64,000 nucleotides of DNA from contig CM019217.1 of the NCBI GenBank assembly GCA_009741485.1, positions 36,907,298 through 36,971,297 of the forward strand. Reading direction: 5' to 3'. Shown piece by piece: positions 24,892-37,489 of the stretch (position 1 is the first letter of the stretch; every line of letters starts with the position of its first letter). The notes beneath the pieces are model-generated. The model was not told the origin of the DNA, did not search any database, and worked only from the letters and a program-made list of their open reading frames with translations. Made by a program: the position numbers and the translations under genes. This DNA comes from Malurus cyaneus samueli (Eukaryota; Chordata; Aves; Passeriformes; Maluridae).

Positions 24892-27091
24892 AAATGAAGG
24901 TGTCATTTCAAATGTGAGACAAATTATTACAGTGATTAGTCAAGGCTTTGAAGAATAGATAGCATAGCAGTTTGACTCAAAGGTCAGCCCCAGAAGAAAT
25001 CTAAAAGGCAAGAAAGCAGGAATTTTATATATATATAGCCTAGTATTACTTTAACTGAGGCAATGAGAGCTGCAATAGACACATATTACTTTTCCTCTAA
25101 GGTTGTAGGGTATCAGCTAAAAAGAAAAAAGGAGAAAAGGAATTAGAAAGAAACCCCAGTCAGATATGCTGAGACAAAAACAAGTGGGAGGAAATAACAC
25201 TGTGTTAGGCTTATATTTGATAGATATAAAACCTGAAAATGCTGTGCTGCACCTGAGGTATGCTCTGCAGGGTAATTGAAATGAATCTTGGGCTGCCTTG
25301 AAGGACATTTAGCAGCTGTTCCTGTTTATCTTCCAGCTTCAGAGTGGTATTAAAAGCATTTTTTATATTTTCCTGAGAAGATAAATTCTGGCAACTTTGT
25401 CTTTAAAATGTGCATTTTTATGTCACATGCATTAAATGCAAGAAACTGGAGAATGACTTCTGTGTTAAGTATTACAGATCTCTCGTGTACCATGAAAGGA
25501 ATTCAGGTGGTGTGGGACATTTGGCAAAATTATATCAGAAGCAATGAAACTCTCAGCATTGTTAATGACTCCTCCTTACAAAAGCAATGAATCTGGTCTG
25601 CAGCCGAGGCATAAAAAACAAAGATGAAACCAAAATAATGCAATTCCAGCCTTGGAAAGACCAAAAGAGTAGTTTATGTGTCAGCTAGAGACTATATCAC
25701 AATTTATCTTTATATGGCTCCTTCCAAGAGAATGTTGCAAAACACTTTATAGGGATGGTTGAAAGCAAAAGACAGGCATTAACACAAGCTTTAAAAGAAA
25801 TTAAGCTGTGGTTTGGTGGCTTTGTTCCTGACTGGAGTTTAGACATCACAGATGCATTTTTTGGCTCTGTTCTACAGCTCATATGGGATTTTGGGTGAAT
25901 CACTCTCTTTTCAAATCTCTTCTTTGTTTTTTAAATTGAATTCTGCCTTCTCTTTTGGTTCTCCCACTGTATCGCTGTGATTTTTGAGTGATCCAGCCTG
26001 AAGACAATCTGGAAAATGTAAATACTGTGCATGCAAGACTGAGATTCCAATCCATATGCTAGACTGTAATCATAATTACTGTGGTAAGAGACTCATGATT
26101 TTTGAGCAGTAGAGGATGTGTCACAGGGGAAAAGGAACATAAACACACAGCAAATTAATGCAAACAATTTAGAGGGTACTGAATGGACTTTGGATCAGGC
26201 TTCAAAACTAATGGAGAAATATACCGCTGCTGAGAATAACAAGACAGACAATAACAACAGTGGGAGACATTGAAATGAATGGGAAATACAAACAGTAAAC
26301 TGGTGGAAGAGGAACATAAAGTATTTCATGCAAAGGTGACAGCTTGGTGCTCTTCATGTGGCACAAGGACAGACTACAAACAGGAGAAATGCATTACAAC
26401 AGTGGGGCTGAAAAAGTTGTAGAAAATAAGAATATAAAAATTTTATGGGATTTTTCAGTCACTTGTCTTAAAATGTAAGTCAAAAGAACAGATTTGGCAG
26501 TTGTAGAAAAAGAGAAAGAACAATATTTTCATGTGGACTTTTACATGTGGTGAGAATGTTCAGCTAAATGAACAAAAAAAGAAAACTAGGATCACTGACT
26601 GCAAATCTACAGTCAATGGGTTCACAAACTGCAAAACCATTTACTGGAGGTGCAGTGGGATTTCCTGCCAGGAAATATTAAAACCATACCATGTAAACTG
26701 GGAACTAATGACTGTGGGTATTTCAACAATACTCACCAGCACCTCTACAATTCTGAGAAGACTGTCAATATGCCACATTTCTCAGTTATTCATACAGATT
26801 ACAACTGCACTGACAAGTGGTAATGCTCCTCCACTCCCTATCTCCTGCCAAGATTGACAGCTGTGGAAGGAATTAATAATGATTATGATAACAATGGTGA
26901 TAAAGGGATTAATGAACTTGTAGGTGTGTTTTGGAAAACAGGGATGAAGAGAATTTGGAAGATGTATAGGCATGGATAAGGATAAACCAACTGTAGATAC
27001 ATATGACTACCTTCAAGATGTTAGGGGGTCACCATTAGCATTTTTGTTAAGGATGATTTACAGTGCCTATGGAATGTCCAGTGCGAAGGAT

Positions 27092-27909
27092 TGTATTGGA
27101 TTTGCACGGCCAGGTTTTGGTAGCAGGGGGCTACAGGGGTGGCTTGTGTGAGAAGCTGCCAGAAGCTTCCCCCAGGGTCAACAGGGCCAATGGCAGCTGG
27201 CTCTAGGACAGACCTGCCATGGTCCAAGGCCATCAGCGACGGCAGTAGCACCTCTGGGACAACAGATTTAAGAAATGGGAAAAGTTACTGTGTAATTTTA
27301 GCCAGAGAGAGGAGTGAGGATATGTGAGAGCACCAACTCTGCAGACATCAAGGTCAGGGAAGAAGGAGGTGCTCCAGGTGCTGGAGCAGAGATTGCCTTG
27401 CAGTCCATGGTGAAAACCACAGCCGGCTGTGTCTCTGCAGCCCCTGAACGGTTCATGGTGGAGCAGAGATCACAGAGATCTACCTGCAGCTCCTCGAGAC
27501 CCTCATGCTGGAGCAGGTGCAGAGTGTGAGGAGCCCCCCTGAGGAGGAAGGAGCAGGAGAAACAACGTGTAATGAACTGATCGTAGCTCATTTCCCATTC
27601 CCCTGAGACTGAGAAGGCAGAGAAAACAGGGAGTGAAGCTGAGCTTGAGAAGAAGGGATGGGTGGGGTGAAGGTATTTTAAGACTTGGGTTTATTTGTCA
27701 TTGACCTACTCTGATTTGATCAGTAACCTATTTTTTTTTTCCCCAGGTCAGGTCAGCTTTACCCATGACGGTAACTGGTGAGTGATGTCTCCCTCTCCTT
27801 ATATTCATCCATGAGCCTTTAGTTATATTTTCTTTCCTTTATTCAAGTGAGGAGGGAGGTGATAGAATAGCTCTGCTGAGTACCTGGCATACAGCCAAGG
27901 TCAACCACA
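27092..27909 (+). mobile_element. Solo LTR of an avian endogenous retrovirus, 5-bp target duplication
   Basis: 818 bp from TGTATTGGATTTGCACGG to GGTCAACCACA, flanked by AGGAT on both sides (27087-27091 and 27910-27914). Several blocks match a common bird LTR I know, for example GGTTTTGGTAGCAGGGGGCT near the start, GGTATTTTAAGACTTGGG, and ACGGTAACTGGTGAGTGATG near the end. A TATA-like GATTTAAG stands near 27266. The family's AATAAA is not seen; the place reads AGTAACCTATTTT. It is antisense to GALNTL6. Open frames of 70-100 codons inside it are chance frames. No internal retroviral genes. Confidence 0.87.
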
Positions 27910-30380
27910 AGGATCGTCAGGAAATTGGCATCTTTTGCTACTCTGTGTTGTGGCGGTTGCTACAAAAATGGTGCCTAAATTTAGGATTTCCCAAACAGTA
28001 GCTTTGCTTGTTATTTTGAAGAGATGCTATTAATCAGGTGAGTTCCAGTGCTTTGCCAGCTTTCACAAGTCTAGCATACACTAAAGAGTATTGTCAGCAA
28101 GATGTCATACATCTTTTTAATTAAAAAAACTGATCTTGATGCTGCCAAAAAATAAAATCCTGAACACATTCTTACATAAAAACCAATCCAAGAAACTATT
28201 TAATGAAGAGGTCACATTTTGAGACACACCTTGTGGCTCTGTCACCATCCAAAATACTCCAAATAGTTATTTGCCAAACAAATTAATATAAGACATGACA
28301 TCAACACAGGCCACCCATCCGACAACACCTCCACAGGCCACGCTCTGAGTTTAGGTTGTCATTTCATATTCACTTAAGTGAAGCCAAGGAGATTGAACCA
28401 GACTGGTTGTCTGGCTTTGTCACTGACTTTCACTGACTTTGTAACAGTTAGAAAGTCCACCATCTTAACAAGTTTTGTGAACAAATCTGATAAATTGAAC
28501 TGTCTGGCTAACTTGTCCTCATTTTAATAAGTTTAATGATAGATGACTGTATCTGTAGCTGCAGTGGAAACTGCTGAAGCAGAAATCTTTCCCAAGCTGA
28601 TAGTGATGATTCTGACATAATAAACCCCAGCCCTTTCTGCTTCTCTCTTCATATCTGTGATTTTTCTCAATTTTTTTTTTTGTTATTCCAAACAAAAAAG
28701 CAATCTTCTTTTTACAATTTACATGTCTTAAATTCTTCCAACAGGAACTTACTCCTATTTGGCCACCATTTCTAAAGATTTTTTTTTTCTTCTTTTAACA
28801 CTAGTGAGAAAGGACAGGGACCATAAGGTCATTATATACTAATGAGATAGATCCAGAGACAGGACTAAAATGAGATCCAGTGTGACACAGCTGCCTTAAA
28901 AAGAAAAAATCTCTCACTTAAACAAAACACACAGGGACAATCTGGTATCTCAATTTCCAGTTGTGTTACCATGGTTTCTATACAGAGTCTGGAGAGCACA
29001 ACAAGTATATTCTTTGTGATGATGAATAACAGAAATATTTGAAATAGGATAATAAAATCATGGGTGACCTGTCAGAGACCATTGTGACAGCTACAAGTAA
29101 CTACTTATACTGAAACAATCTAAATGGACAGAAGGTAAATCAATATATATACTAAACATATGGTCTAGCTATTGGATTTCCCCTGCCTTCCTGTTCTATT
29201 TTGCTGAGGTATAAAAATGATTTGAAGAAACATGAGAGTTGGCCAGTTGATTCAAAACATTTTGCTGTTCTTGGTAACTCCTGTAAAGAAAGCCTGGAAA
29301 CCCAAAGTTGGGTCACACTGTACATTTTATTCAACAGAACGGCCTCAGCACTGTTTGAATTGCAGCTGAAACTCAGAGTCAGCAAGGTATCTGATATTAG
29401 TCATGGCTGACATGCTAAATTTGTTTAAAGAGCTTTAAACTGACACAATGTGGAAGTAGGCTGAAAAGATACTGGAGCTACATTTGAATTGTAGTTTCAG
29501 TTCCAAGCTTTATGCAAATAAATACTTTTGACTCAAATTAACTATGTCACAAAATTCTATCAAGTCCTTGAAAAACTTCGCATGGAGAGACCATGAGGTA
29601 AAATGCTTATGTCCTTGGGTATATGGGAAAAGAAATTCAGTTTTCAAAATTAGACATGTTAGTCCTCAGCAAACTAATTCAAATGCCTGTTTTACATGTA
29701 GAGAGTAACAAGACCTTCAGCTTGACATATAAATGCCAAGTAACTGATTTCAATATACATGTCCACATACAGGATATTAGGGAATACTGTAACATGGCTG
29801 GTTGTACATAACATGAGCACTTGAAAACTCCCCATGTGTCATTACAATAATTTAAATGTAATTAAAAAAAATCTACTTTTGATCAGAACAGCTTATGGCA
29901 GCTGAGCTGCTCTGGTGATCCACTGCTACTAAAAGGCATCTTTCTTCCTATGACTTTCTATTTCCATTTTCCTGAGCTGACTCCAGGGGACCCCATTCCC
30001 AGAGATGATTAAACTTGTTGATCTGGGCAGAAAATGTTGCCATTTTTTTCTGGATTAGTTCCCTGTTAGCTTGTTGAACTGAGCTCAATACTTGAGCATA
30101 AATACAGTGTATGAGTGAAGATAAGTGGAAAAGACTTGATGAAAGAAAAAGGGTGAAACTTCAATCTTTGACAGTGGTAAGCTACCACATTTTCAGAGGG
30201 AACTGCACTCAGTGTGATTTTTGTATGGCTTTTGGAGCATATTTGTGGCACAGTGGGAATTCCTAATGAGGAAAGTATTGTATTAAAATAATTTTAGTTA
30301 AAAGACAGAAGCTCACAGGAATGAAAGCATCATGATAACAGCAGCAAGGAAGCATTTGATAAGGTGACTTGATGACCTAC

Positions 30381-30498
30381 CTTAAAGGAGATTTCATACT
30401 GCTCTCCTCCCCATATCTCCAATCCTGGATCATAGCCTCCCAGCTCCCAAAACCATTTCCGGTTAACAGCAAATAGACCTCCAGCCATTACAGGAGAC
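30381..30498 (-). CDS. GALNTL6: GALNTL6 exon, Gal/GalNAc-T motif
   Basis: 118 bases: one base closing the split Glu codon, then 39 codons, starting [17 protein letters not shown] and ending [10 protein letters not shown]. This is the Gal/GalNAc-transferase signature (GGLFAV...[12 protein letters not shown]) that shapes the nucleotide-sugar and acceptor site in this family. The classic enzymes such as GalNAc-T1 have WGGEN at this place. The WGGEQ form is, from memory, shared by GALNT10 and GALNTL6, so it is a subgroup mark rather than damage. The acceptor ends CATCCTGCAG and the donor is GTAGGT, phase 0. Reading through the donor gives a stop soon after, which supports the boundary. Confidence 0.93.
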
Positions 30499-30830
30499 CT
30501 GCAGGATGAATAAAGCAACACAAACAATAATGAAGACGTTTGGACCACGTGTACACGTGCCTCTGGGTGTGCTTGTGTTGTTTCAATTGCAAAACTATGG
30601 AAGGTGTAGACAAACAGTAGTGTAACCAAACAATATTTACCTTTATTCACCCAAAAAGGGAGTCTAGATGAGAAGCAGCTAATGTGGTAGATCTAGAGAA
30701 TGGTAGACAGTCATGCACAAACTCCTTTTTAAAAAAAAAATCCCAACAAAACCAAACTGCAAAACCACCCCTGCAAAGTACTGTTTGTTTCTAAGTAGCA
30801 GAGAAAGAAAGGGACTCTGGAAACCTGCCA

Positions 30831-30912
30831 CAGTACTTCGTGGTGTAGTACTTAGCAACATTTGAATGCTGAGAACTCAAATGTTCTCAGTACTCCACGG
30901 TGAAGTAACTTG
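30831..30912. repeat. 82-nt imperfect hairpin
   Basis: The left arm 30831-30865 and right arm 30877-30912 are inverted copies around an 11-base loop (ATGCTGAGAAC). AACATTTGA pairs perfectly with TCAAATGTT next to the loop. Then AGTACT and TACTTC blocks pair further out, with a few mismatches and a one-base bulge. It lies about 330 bases before the exon at 30381-30498 in the gene's direction. Size and shape resemble a miRNA precursor, but no miRNA family is recognised. Confidence 0.75.
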
Positions 30913-31025
30913 TTTGAAAAACAGCAAAAATTTCAATTCATTTCGGTCTCATAGGGGCTGGCTAGAGAAAGGCATAAAGGTGACAGAGGATGGCTGAAGA
31001 CAAGCTGTTGGGAGTGAAACATCTG

Positions 31026-31078
31026 CTTTTCTAATGTATTTCTAATGCATTTCTTTTTCTAATGCTTTTCTAAGCATT
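31026..31078. repeat. Short tandem repeat of TTTCTAATG-like units
   Basis: Four imperfect copies of TTTCTAATG(C/T)AT, the last changed to TTTCTAAGCAT. It is a short, local tandem array. Confidence 0.7.
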
Positions 31079-31313
31079 TAAAATAGCTCAAGTGTGTCTC
31101 ACAGTGGTAATTTGACTTACGGGCAAATATTTTGCTAATCTTCCCATGTTTCTATTTATTCCATGCATAAATATGTGGAATTTACTTCAATTAACTCAGT
31201 CTTTTTCACAGATAATATAGAAAACAAATGAGATATTTAAAGTTAGTGTTAGAGAATATCAACAAAATACATTGTAAATTTATAAGCAGGAATTTTGTAA
31301 TGGAAAATAAGCA

Positions 31314-31320
<7 letters not shown>

Positions 31321-31345
<25 letters not shown>
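31321..31345. repeat. T25 homopolymer
   Basis: 25 T on the plus strand, just after TTTTCTC. In minus sense this is A25, but I find neither a polyadenylation signal nor a retrogene in the 300 bases to its right. Confidence 0.9.
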
Positions 31346-34300
31346 CTTCGTGGCCAAAGAAGACCACATTTCTAATGCAATAAATACATTGACAGTTCTC
31401 AGGATTCAAATGTTGCTCACTGATTCCTTGAAATGGTGGTGGAAGGGGAATACAGAGGCATCTCTGCTGAACAGGAGGGACATAACAGGCTTCAGAAAAC
31501 CCGACCCAGCTACGAACTTCCATCAAAGCAGATCAATGCTGACTTATGAGTTGTAGAGCAAGAGACCACAAGGAGTGTGGTCATGCTAATGGCTGGCCAG
31601 GGAGAGAGAAAAGACAATGTGAATGGGAGACTTGGATGGCTTCCAGGCAATGCTTCTGTACCAGAGAGCGGACATGATCCTATGCCCTGTGCCTTGTAAT
31701 GCTGAAGCCCCAGTGGAAAATTATTCCATCTTGAGGCATTTTTGTTTTGAATTACTCCTGGTGGTTTGTCTAGGGCTATGGAAGCAGATGGTATCATCCC
31801 TGAAGTCCTGACTGGAAAATAAAACCTTCCTCCTTTGTTGCTGATTTAGGATTTGGCATTGAACTGGGACTGGTAAATATTTCAGGAGTCCATGCATAAG
31901 TTAGAAGTTTATTAAAGAAGACATCATGTTAATGGAACATTCTGCCATATTTTCTCTGCCTTAGCACTTTTTTATACTGCTGTCTTTTATCCAAGGCAGC
32001 ATAGAAAATAAAACAGCAAGCAAACAGCTGAGTGGTCTCTGCCACCATCACAAAGCCAGTGAATCCCCATGCATGAATGTTAGAAAATGAAGCCCTGATT
32101 TGCATTCATGGTAATAAGAAACATTATGGATATTTTCCCTTTCACTTCTATAAGGTAATTTAAAAAAAATTAAACTACCAATTTTCATTACTCTTACAAA
32201 CTAATTTCATTTTCCCTTAGAGATAGTATTTTTAAAAGCTCATAGAAGCTTTGAAAATAAAATATTCAAACTGGCAAGGCTATGCACTGTAACATACACC
32301 AAATGCTAATACTTTTTTTATTTTTATTGATACTTCATATCCCAAATATTGACTGTATTTCCACATATGAATAAATTCAATGGAGATTTTATTAGAAACC
32401 TTCCCCTGAGGATTCAACTACTACAATACATTTTCAATCCCTACCAAAGTAAATGTAATTACAACATGTCCTTTGCGACATATGGTTCTAAAATATCAAA
32501 ATGCAATGTCCTTTTTATAAAGATGGACTTATATGGAGAATACTTATAACTAAATTGCTACTGGCAAAAGAAATGTAGTCCCAGAATTCACTGGGAAAAT
32601 GCAGGATTTCTCTGAATCTCATAGATAGAATATATTTCCTGAGCATTTCCCTCGACACAGTGAATGGCCTATAAAAAAGGCAATTGCCGCAGGTAAATCA
32701 GATGGAAGATGAAAAGAATCAGAGACTTAAAATTGCAAAATAATTGGCAAATACTTACAAATTATACTTGACTCTATAGATTTTTCCAGTGATAAATACT
32801 GAACAAAGAAACCCCTTGTTATTTAGATGTGAAAATTTAGAACATTCATTGCAATTAACAAAACTACCCAATGACTGGAACATTAGCAAAGTAACTTTTT
32901 TGCATTTTCTTAGAAAAAAGAGAAGAAATTGAATGTAATATTGCCCCATTAACTCCTATTTCACAAGATGTTCTGACTTTTATTGTTTTGTAGGAAGAGC
33001 CATGAGGAGGAAAAGCAGGATGGCCTTTTGGTTTTCATCAGAGTGGAATTAGTAATAAGCTGTGTGAAACTGAGAGCTTGGCACAGCATGAATTCCACTC
33101 CATGCCACAAGCAGCTACTGCTGAATAGGCCTTAAATTGTCTCCAAAATATGAAGACAAGAGTCCAGCCCTGCACTCATGGCCCATATGAAAAGTCCTTA
33201 TGCATCAATAGGATCACTCACACAGATAAAAAAAACTGCACTGAGCCCAAAAGAGAAGAATTAATCTCTTTTTTAATGGCTCCAGTACTGAAATGTCAAG
33301 TACAAAGATACATTTGTAGAAGTAATCTTTTCATGAAATCTCCTACTCAGATGCTTAAACAATCAGACTTGAGCTATTACAACATAATATTATGTGAGTA
33401 ATTACAGTGGGAAGCTGTAAACTGCTTATGGTCAAAACATTAAAAGGACAGATTCCCGAAACATCAGAAAAGATGGAAGGGTAAGACTGCTAAACTTAAA
33501 AATATTTGTGAAAACCTTCCCCATGAGAATTACTGCACGGACTCATTGACTACACCTGAAAGAACAACACTGGAAGTAAAAGCTAGCTGAATGAAAAATG
33601 GCCCAATAGGTCAAATATCGCTGTGCTGAGACAGAAAAAGATTTGATTTAGTTAGTGTAAAGCCTGCTCCCGAAACCCCACAAAATCGTTTTGCACAAGA
33701 AGATAGACTGAAAAAAAGGCAGGCAAATGCTTAATGTGAGCAGAGAGCTCACAAACAAAAAAGGGCACTAAAAGAAGCAGAACAGTAGCTCAAACTAGCC
33801 AGCAAAGATTTGCAATTAACATGCGGAGGAAGGAAAGAATTTTCAAGGTAAGAGAAAAATGACATGAACTTCAAAGGAGTGTGAAGCTGTTTGCACTAGA
33901 AACAAATGTGGTATATTGCAAACAAGCAAACTGCATAGCAGGGTTTAGAATCATTACATTGCAAGAGTGATACATACAGTGGAACTAAAGGATTTGTGAA
34001 AAGGGAACAGAAGCTTTGACAGCCTGAGGAAAGAAAATGAGGGAAATGGAAATGGGAAGGCACTTGTGCTAGGTGACATGCACAGTGGGTGCACTGATAG
34101 GAGCCACCTGCCCAAAAGAACTGCCAATTTGGCCATTATAATCGTATCCAGGGAATGGCATCTTGCACTGTGAACCTCTCTGTAAAATCCAGACTGATTA
34201 AAGGCTCTTTGCTGAGCTACTGAGCAGAGACAAATGCTGGAGTGAGGAGTCCATCTTGTGCAGGACACAGCCGACAAACTGACCTTCAGTGCCAAGCCTG

Positions 34301-36301
34301 CTGGCATGTTGTACAAAAACAAGGGAAATGTCAGCCCACAACAGGAATCAGGACTAGGTCCTGCTGACCTTGTGGACTCAGGGATGTAATGGAAAAGGAT
34401 GAAAAGGGACATGTTGCTGCCGGCACAGTGGCAGCCCCAGAAATGACTGGTGACCTACTGAATGTAGCTTTGTGCCAGGCTTCTGCATTTTAACAAGTGA
34501 ATTTCAATGTCTTGTTCAGCAGGAAGTGTCCCTTCTCCCTAGTGATGCCACATGATGGCACCTCAGGAGAGGGAATAAATGGTTACCTTGTTTCACTGGT
34601 GACTGCTCCAGGTCCTCTCTGCAGCGATTCCTGACACTGCATCAAAGCTTCTCAAAGCAGATAGCAGAAGCTGGCACTAAGCCAGGATAAAAGTTCTAAT
34701 AAAACTAAAAATTAAAATATATGTATGAGTAATATGACAGACTTGGCCACTTTGAGGAAGTGAATGCAGAAGTAAACCAAACTGAAATTAAGGCGAATTG
34801 CTCAGATGGCAAGAAAGTGATGTAGGTTAAGAAAACAAAACATTATAAACAAGAAAAACCCCCCAAAAATAGAGGTTGCTCCAGCTAAAGACAAATTCTA
34901 TACTGTGCATAAAAAAAAAAGATGCTGATGTAGCTGAAATGAATACGGATGAATCTTCCTGAAATTCTTGACAATTAAAAATAAGCCTGGAATCTTTTAT
35001 ATACTTTTTATACTTATAACTCTCTTACCAAATATAGTTCATTTGTATTAAAATGTGTTTTTAAATGTACCGACTATTTTACATTTAATATCTCCATAAG
35101 GCATTGTTTTATCTTTTATCCATTCTAACAACATGACTCATCTCAATGTTTATAAATTCAGCAACATTTGGAAAGTAAAACCTGTCTCTGTGACATTAGC
35201 CTATGGCAGTTACTCTCTATTTTTTAACTCCAGTGTCCATTTTTCTGAACAACTTTTACCCAAGATGAATGTATGTAAACTACCAGTTCAAATTATCATT
35301 GTGCTGAAACATGCAGCAGCCACATTGTATTATTTAAAATTAACTCCCAAGTCTCTCCATAGTCGCATACAATTTTTAAACTAGACTTTTGTTTGGTAAA
35401 TATTAAGACAAAACCCTATGCTTCTAATAGTGAGCCAGAATGCTGTGGAGAGGCAGGTACAAAGAAACCTCTAAAAGTGCCTGACTTCCAGTTTATAGAA
35501 GTTTCAACAGTAATTTCATCACACATGCTTATTTTCTTACCAAATTGCAAAACTTCATTAAAAAAAATTGTATTTTAGAAAAACAACGAACCCGTATGTG
35601 AGTGATGAGGCCCTTTTATCCTTTCCTCTCATATTTAGAAAATTAATGAAGCTGTAAAAGAGGTGAGTTTGGTATAGATGGAAGACTCTGAAGGAAAGGC
35701 TTCTACTTCTCATAATCCAAGGAAAATCTGTGTGAATTATTGTTAGAGGAGATCTACAGCACTCAAACCTGGCATGTGGGTCAGCAGAAATAAGCATCCT
35801 GAAGCAAAAAGAAAATGAGAGGTTCTGGAAATGTCCTTCAGGCCAAGGTGTTCAGAAGGATAAAACAGAGGAGCAAATGAACAGCTGGGATCATACTAAA
35901 GAGACAAATCCAATACTTGAGCAGTCTCACTACATTGAAGCTTGAGTGCTGCAAAAACAAGAAAACAGAGCTGAGATCTCCACTGCAGCTGAGCTGCACT
36001 CATGTCATGAGGTGGGACGGATTTAGGACACGTGGAGCAGCAAAAACCCCTTCAATCTATTAGCAGGAAGTAAGAACTGTTGGAGAAAACAAAAACAACC
36101 ACTAAACACAATTTGAAACAACTCTGTCAGTTTAGAACCTTTTCATATTGATGGGTATTATTTGCATTCATAGTTGTCCCTTGAAAATATTATATTTGAA
36201 ATTTAAATGTAGAAATGAAGATAGAATAGAGGAAAAATATTATCAACTGTCCCTAAAATAGGAACTTCAGGCTTCTTGAATTTTGCAGAGCTTCAGTTTT
36301 G

Positions 36302-36319
36302 TTCTATGATTCTATGAAT
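36302..36319 (+). mobile_element. Possible CR1 3'-terminal octamer remnant
   Basis: TTCTATGATTCTATGAA matches the ATTCTATG repeats that end CR1 elements, here in plus orientation. The sequence to its left no longer looks like CR1, so this may be a last scrap or chance. Confidence 0.4.
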
Positions 36320-36429
36320 AAAAACAGTTCATTAAACCCCATCACTGTCTTCGAGGAAGTTCTCTCAGAACATATGGGGGCAGAACAGAATTACTATTCA
36401 GTGTTTTCTTCCCCTCTTTAGAGAGAGAG

Positions 36430-37489
36430 TGTCGCGTTCCAAACGTAGGGAACTGCGAGGAGTTCTTTTAAAATGGATGGTCAAGAACGAAATGAAGTCA
36501 ACCGAGACAAACTTTGTATCTCAGAACCATTTATTGGTAACCCGAAAACGGAGAGGAAGTAGTTGCCCACTAAAGGGGGCTGGAAAAGACAGGAAAAGAG
36601 AAAGGAAAATGGAAAAGGAATGGGTAGAGAGAGAAAGGAGACAGAGGGGGAGAGCGCGCATTACAATCAGTAGAACCGAGGGGTGCCGTCGGCGTCCATG
36701 TGACGGGGGTGAGCACTGCTGCCGGAGGGAGAGCGGCTCAGGAGAGGAGCGGCTCCCGTGGCGATGGCTGCTGGACACGCGGTGAGTGGACACTCGGACA
36801 GGACCGGGACCCTGGGTGCAGTTGACACGAGGATCACTGCAGTGGGCGAGGTCGGAGGCAGGCAGGTGGCACAGGGAGGACAGCGGAGGCTGGGGCAGCG
36901 AAGGAGCGAGGTGAGGCAGACGCTGCACTGCAGGCTTGGAGGGCAGATGGCGTCCTGCCGAGCGCCCAGGAGGGAAGGAGGATACGTGGTGGGCGAGCAA
37001 GAGCTAGTAAGGGCAAAATCCACCCCCAACACCAGCTTAGCAAAATCCCCCACAAAACTCCGAGAAGTTCCGCACTCTAGAGCCCAGCTCGCCCAAATTC
37101 AGCTGCACCCAATTCAACTCACACCAATTCAACCCCCCGCGCCCCAATTAAACTGCCGCCCCCAATCCAACAGACAGGAGACTCATGGCGCAGTTTATGT
37201 TTATACCCCCCTGGCTCCTCCCAAAGTCTGCCTACTGACCAGGAGACCATTGGTCCAGTCCAAGCTTCTTCCATTGGGTGACCCCTTCCACCATCCCATT
37301 GGAGAAATGTCTCTGGGGAGAGCAGTGTCTCCAGGTGCCCATGGAGGTGTTGCCAGGCGAAATCCCCCCAGAGACAAGGCTTCACCCATCTCCTGTTTGC
37401 CTCCTGCAGGCTGCACGTGTGCACCCCTTCCCCCACATGCCTCTGACAGGCAGTGTTGAGGCAAACCAAGATTAAAATGGCTCCTCACA
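36430..37489 (-). mobile_element. Solo LTR, 1.06 kb, CpG-rich, 5-bp target duplication
   Basis: Bounded on the plus strand by TGTCGCGTTCC at 36430 and CTCCTCACA at 37489, with GAGAG on both sides (36425-36429 and 37490-37494). The left flank is a short GA repeat, so the duplication is less telling than usual. Minus orientation is suggested by GGTATAAACATAAA near 37195-37208 as a TATA box and AATAAA at 36530-36535, about 100 bases from the 3' end. It is much more CpG-rich than the intron around it. Degenerate CCAATTCAAC-like repeats lie at about 37110-37165. Open frames on both strands here, up to 233 codons, overlap each other and look like a by-product of base composition. I do not recognise the family. 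Confidence 0.8.

Larger units (their letters stand above)
23858..30380 (-). other. GALNTL6: GALNTL6 intron of 6.5 kb
   Basis: Begins with GTAGGT at 30380 and ends TTTGCAG at 23858. It contains a solo LTR inserted antisense to the gene (27092-27909), a short CR1 tail near 24.1 kb and a T15 run at 24877-24891. The remaining DNA is AT-rich, with no feature I can name and only short chance open frames. Confidence 0.85.

Noticed and set aside
27021..27591. Open frames of 60-100 codons
   Set aside because: They lie in the solo LTR on both strands and resemble no protein.
31321..31800. Possible processed retrocopy behind the T25 run
   Set aside because: No polyadenylation signal next to the run, no recognisable protein, and no flanking duplication.
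33954..34640. 152-codon minus frame and a possible LTR (TGTTGCTGCC near 34412, AATAAA near 34576, GCGATTCCTGACA near 34636)
   Set aside because: No matching target duplication was found for any border tried, and the frame resembles nothing. It may still be an old LTR.
36429..37488. Open frames up to 233 codons on both strands
   Set aside because: They lie within the solo LTR, overlap in many frames, and follow its GC-rich composition. No retroviral protein motif is visible.
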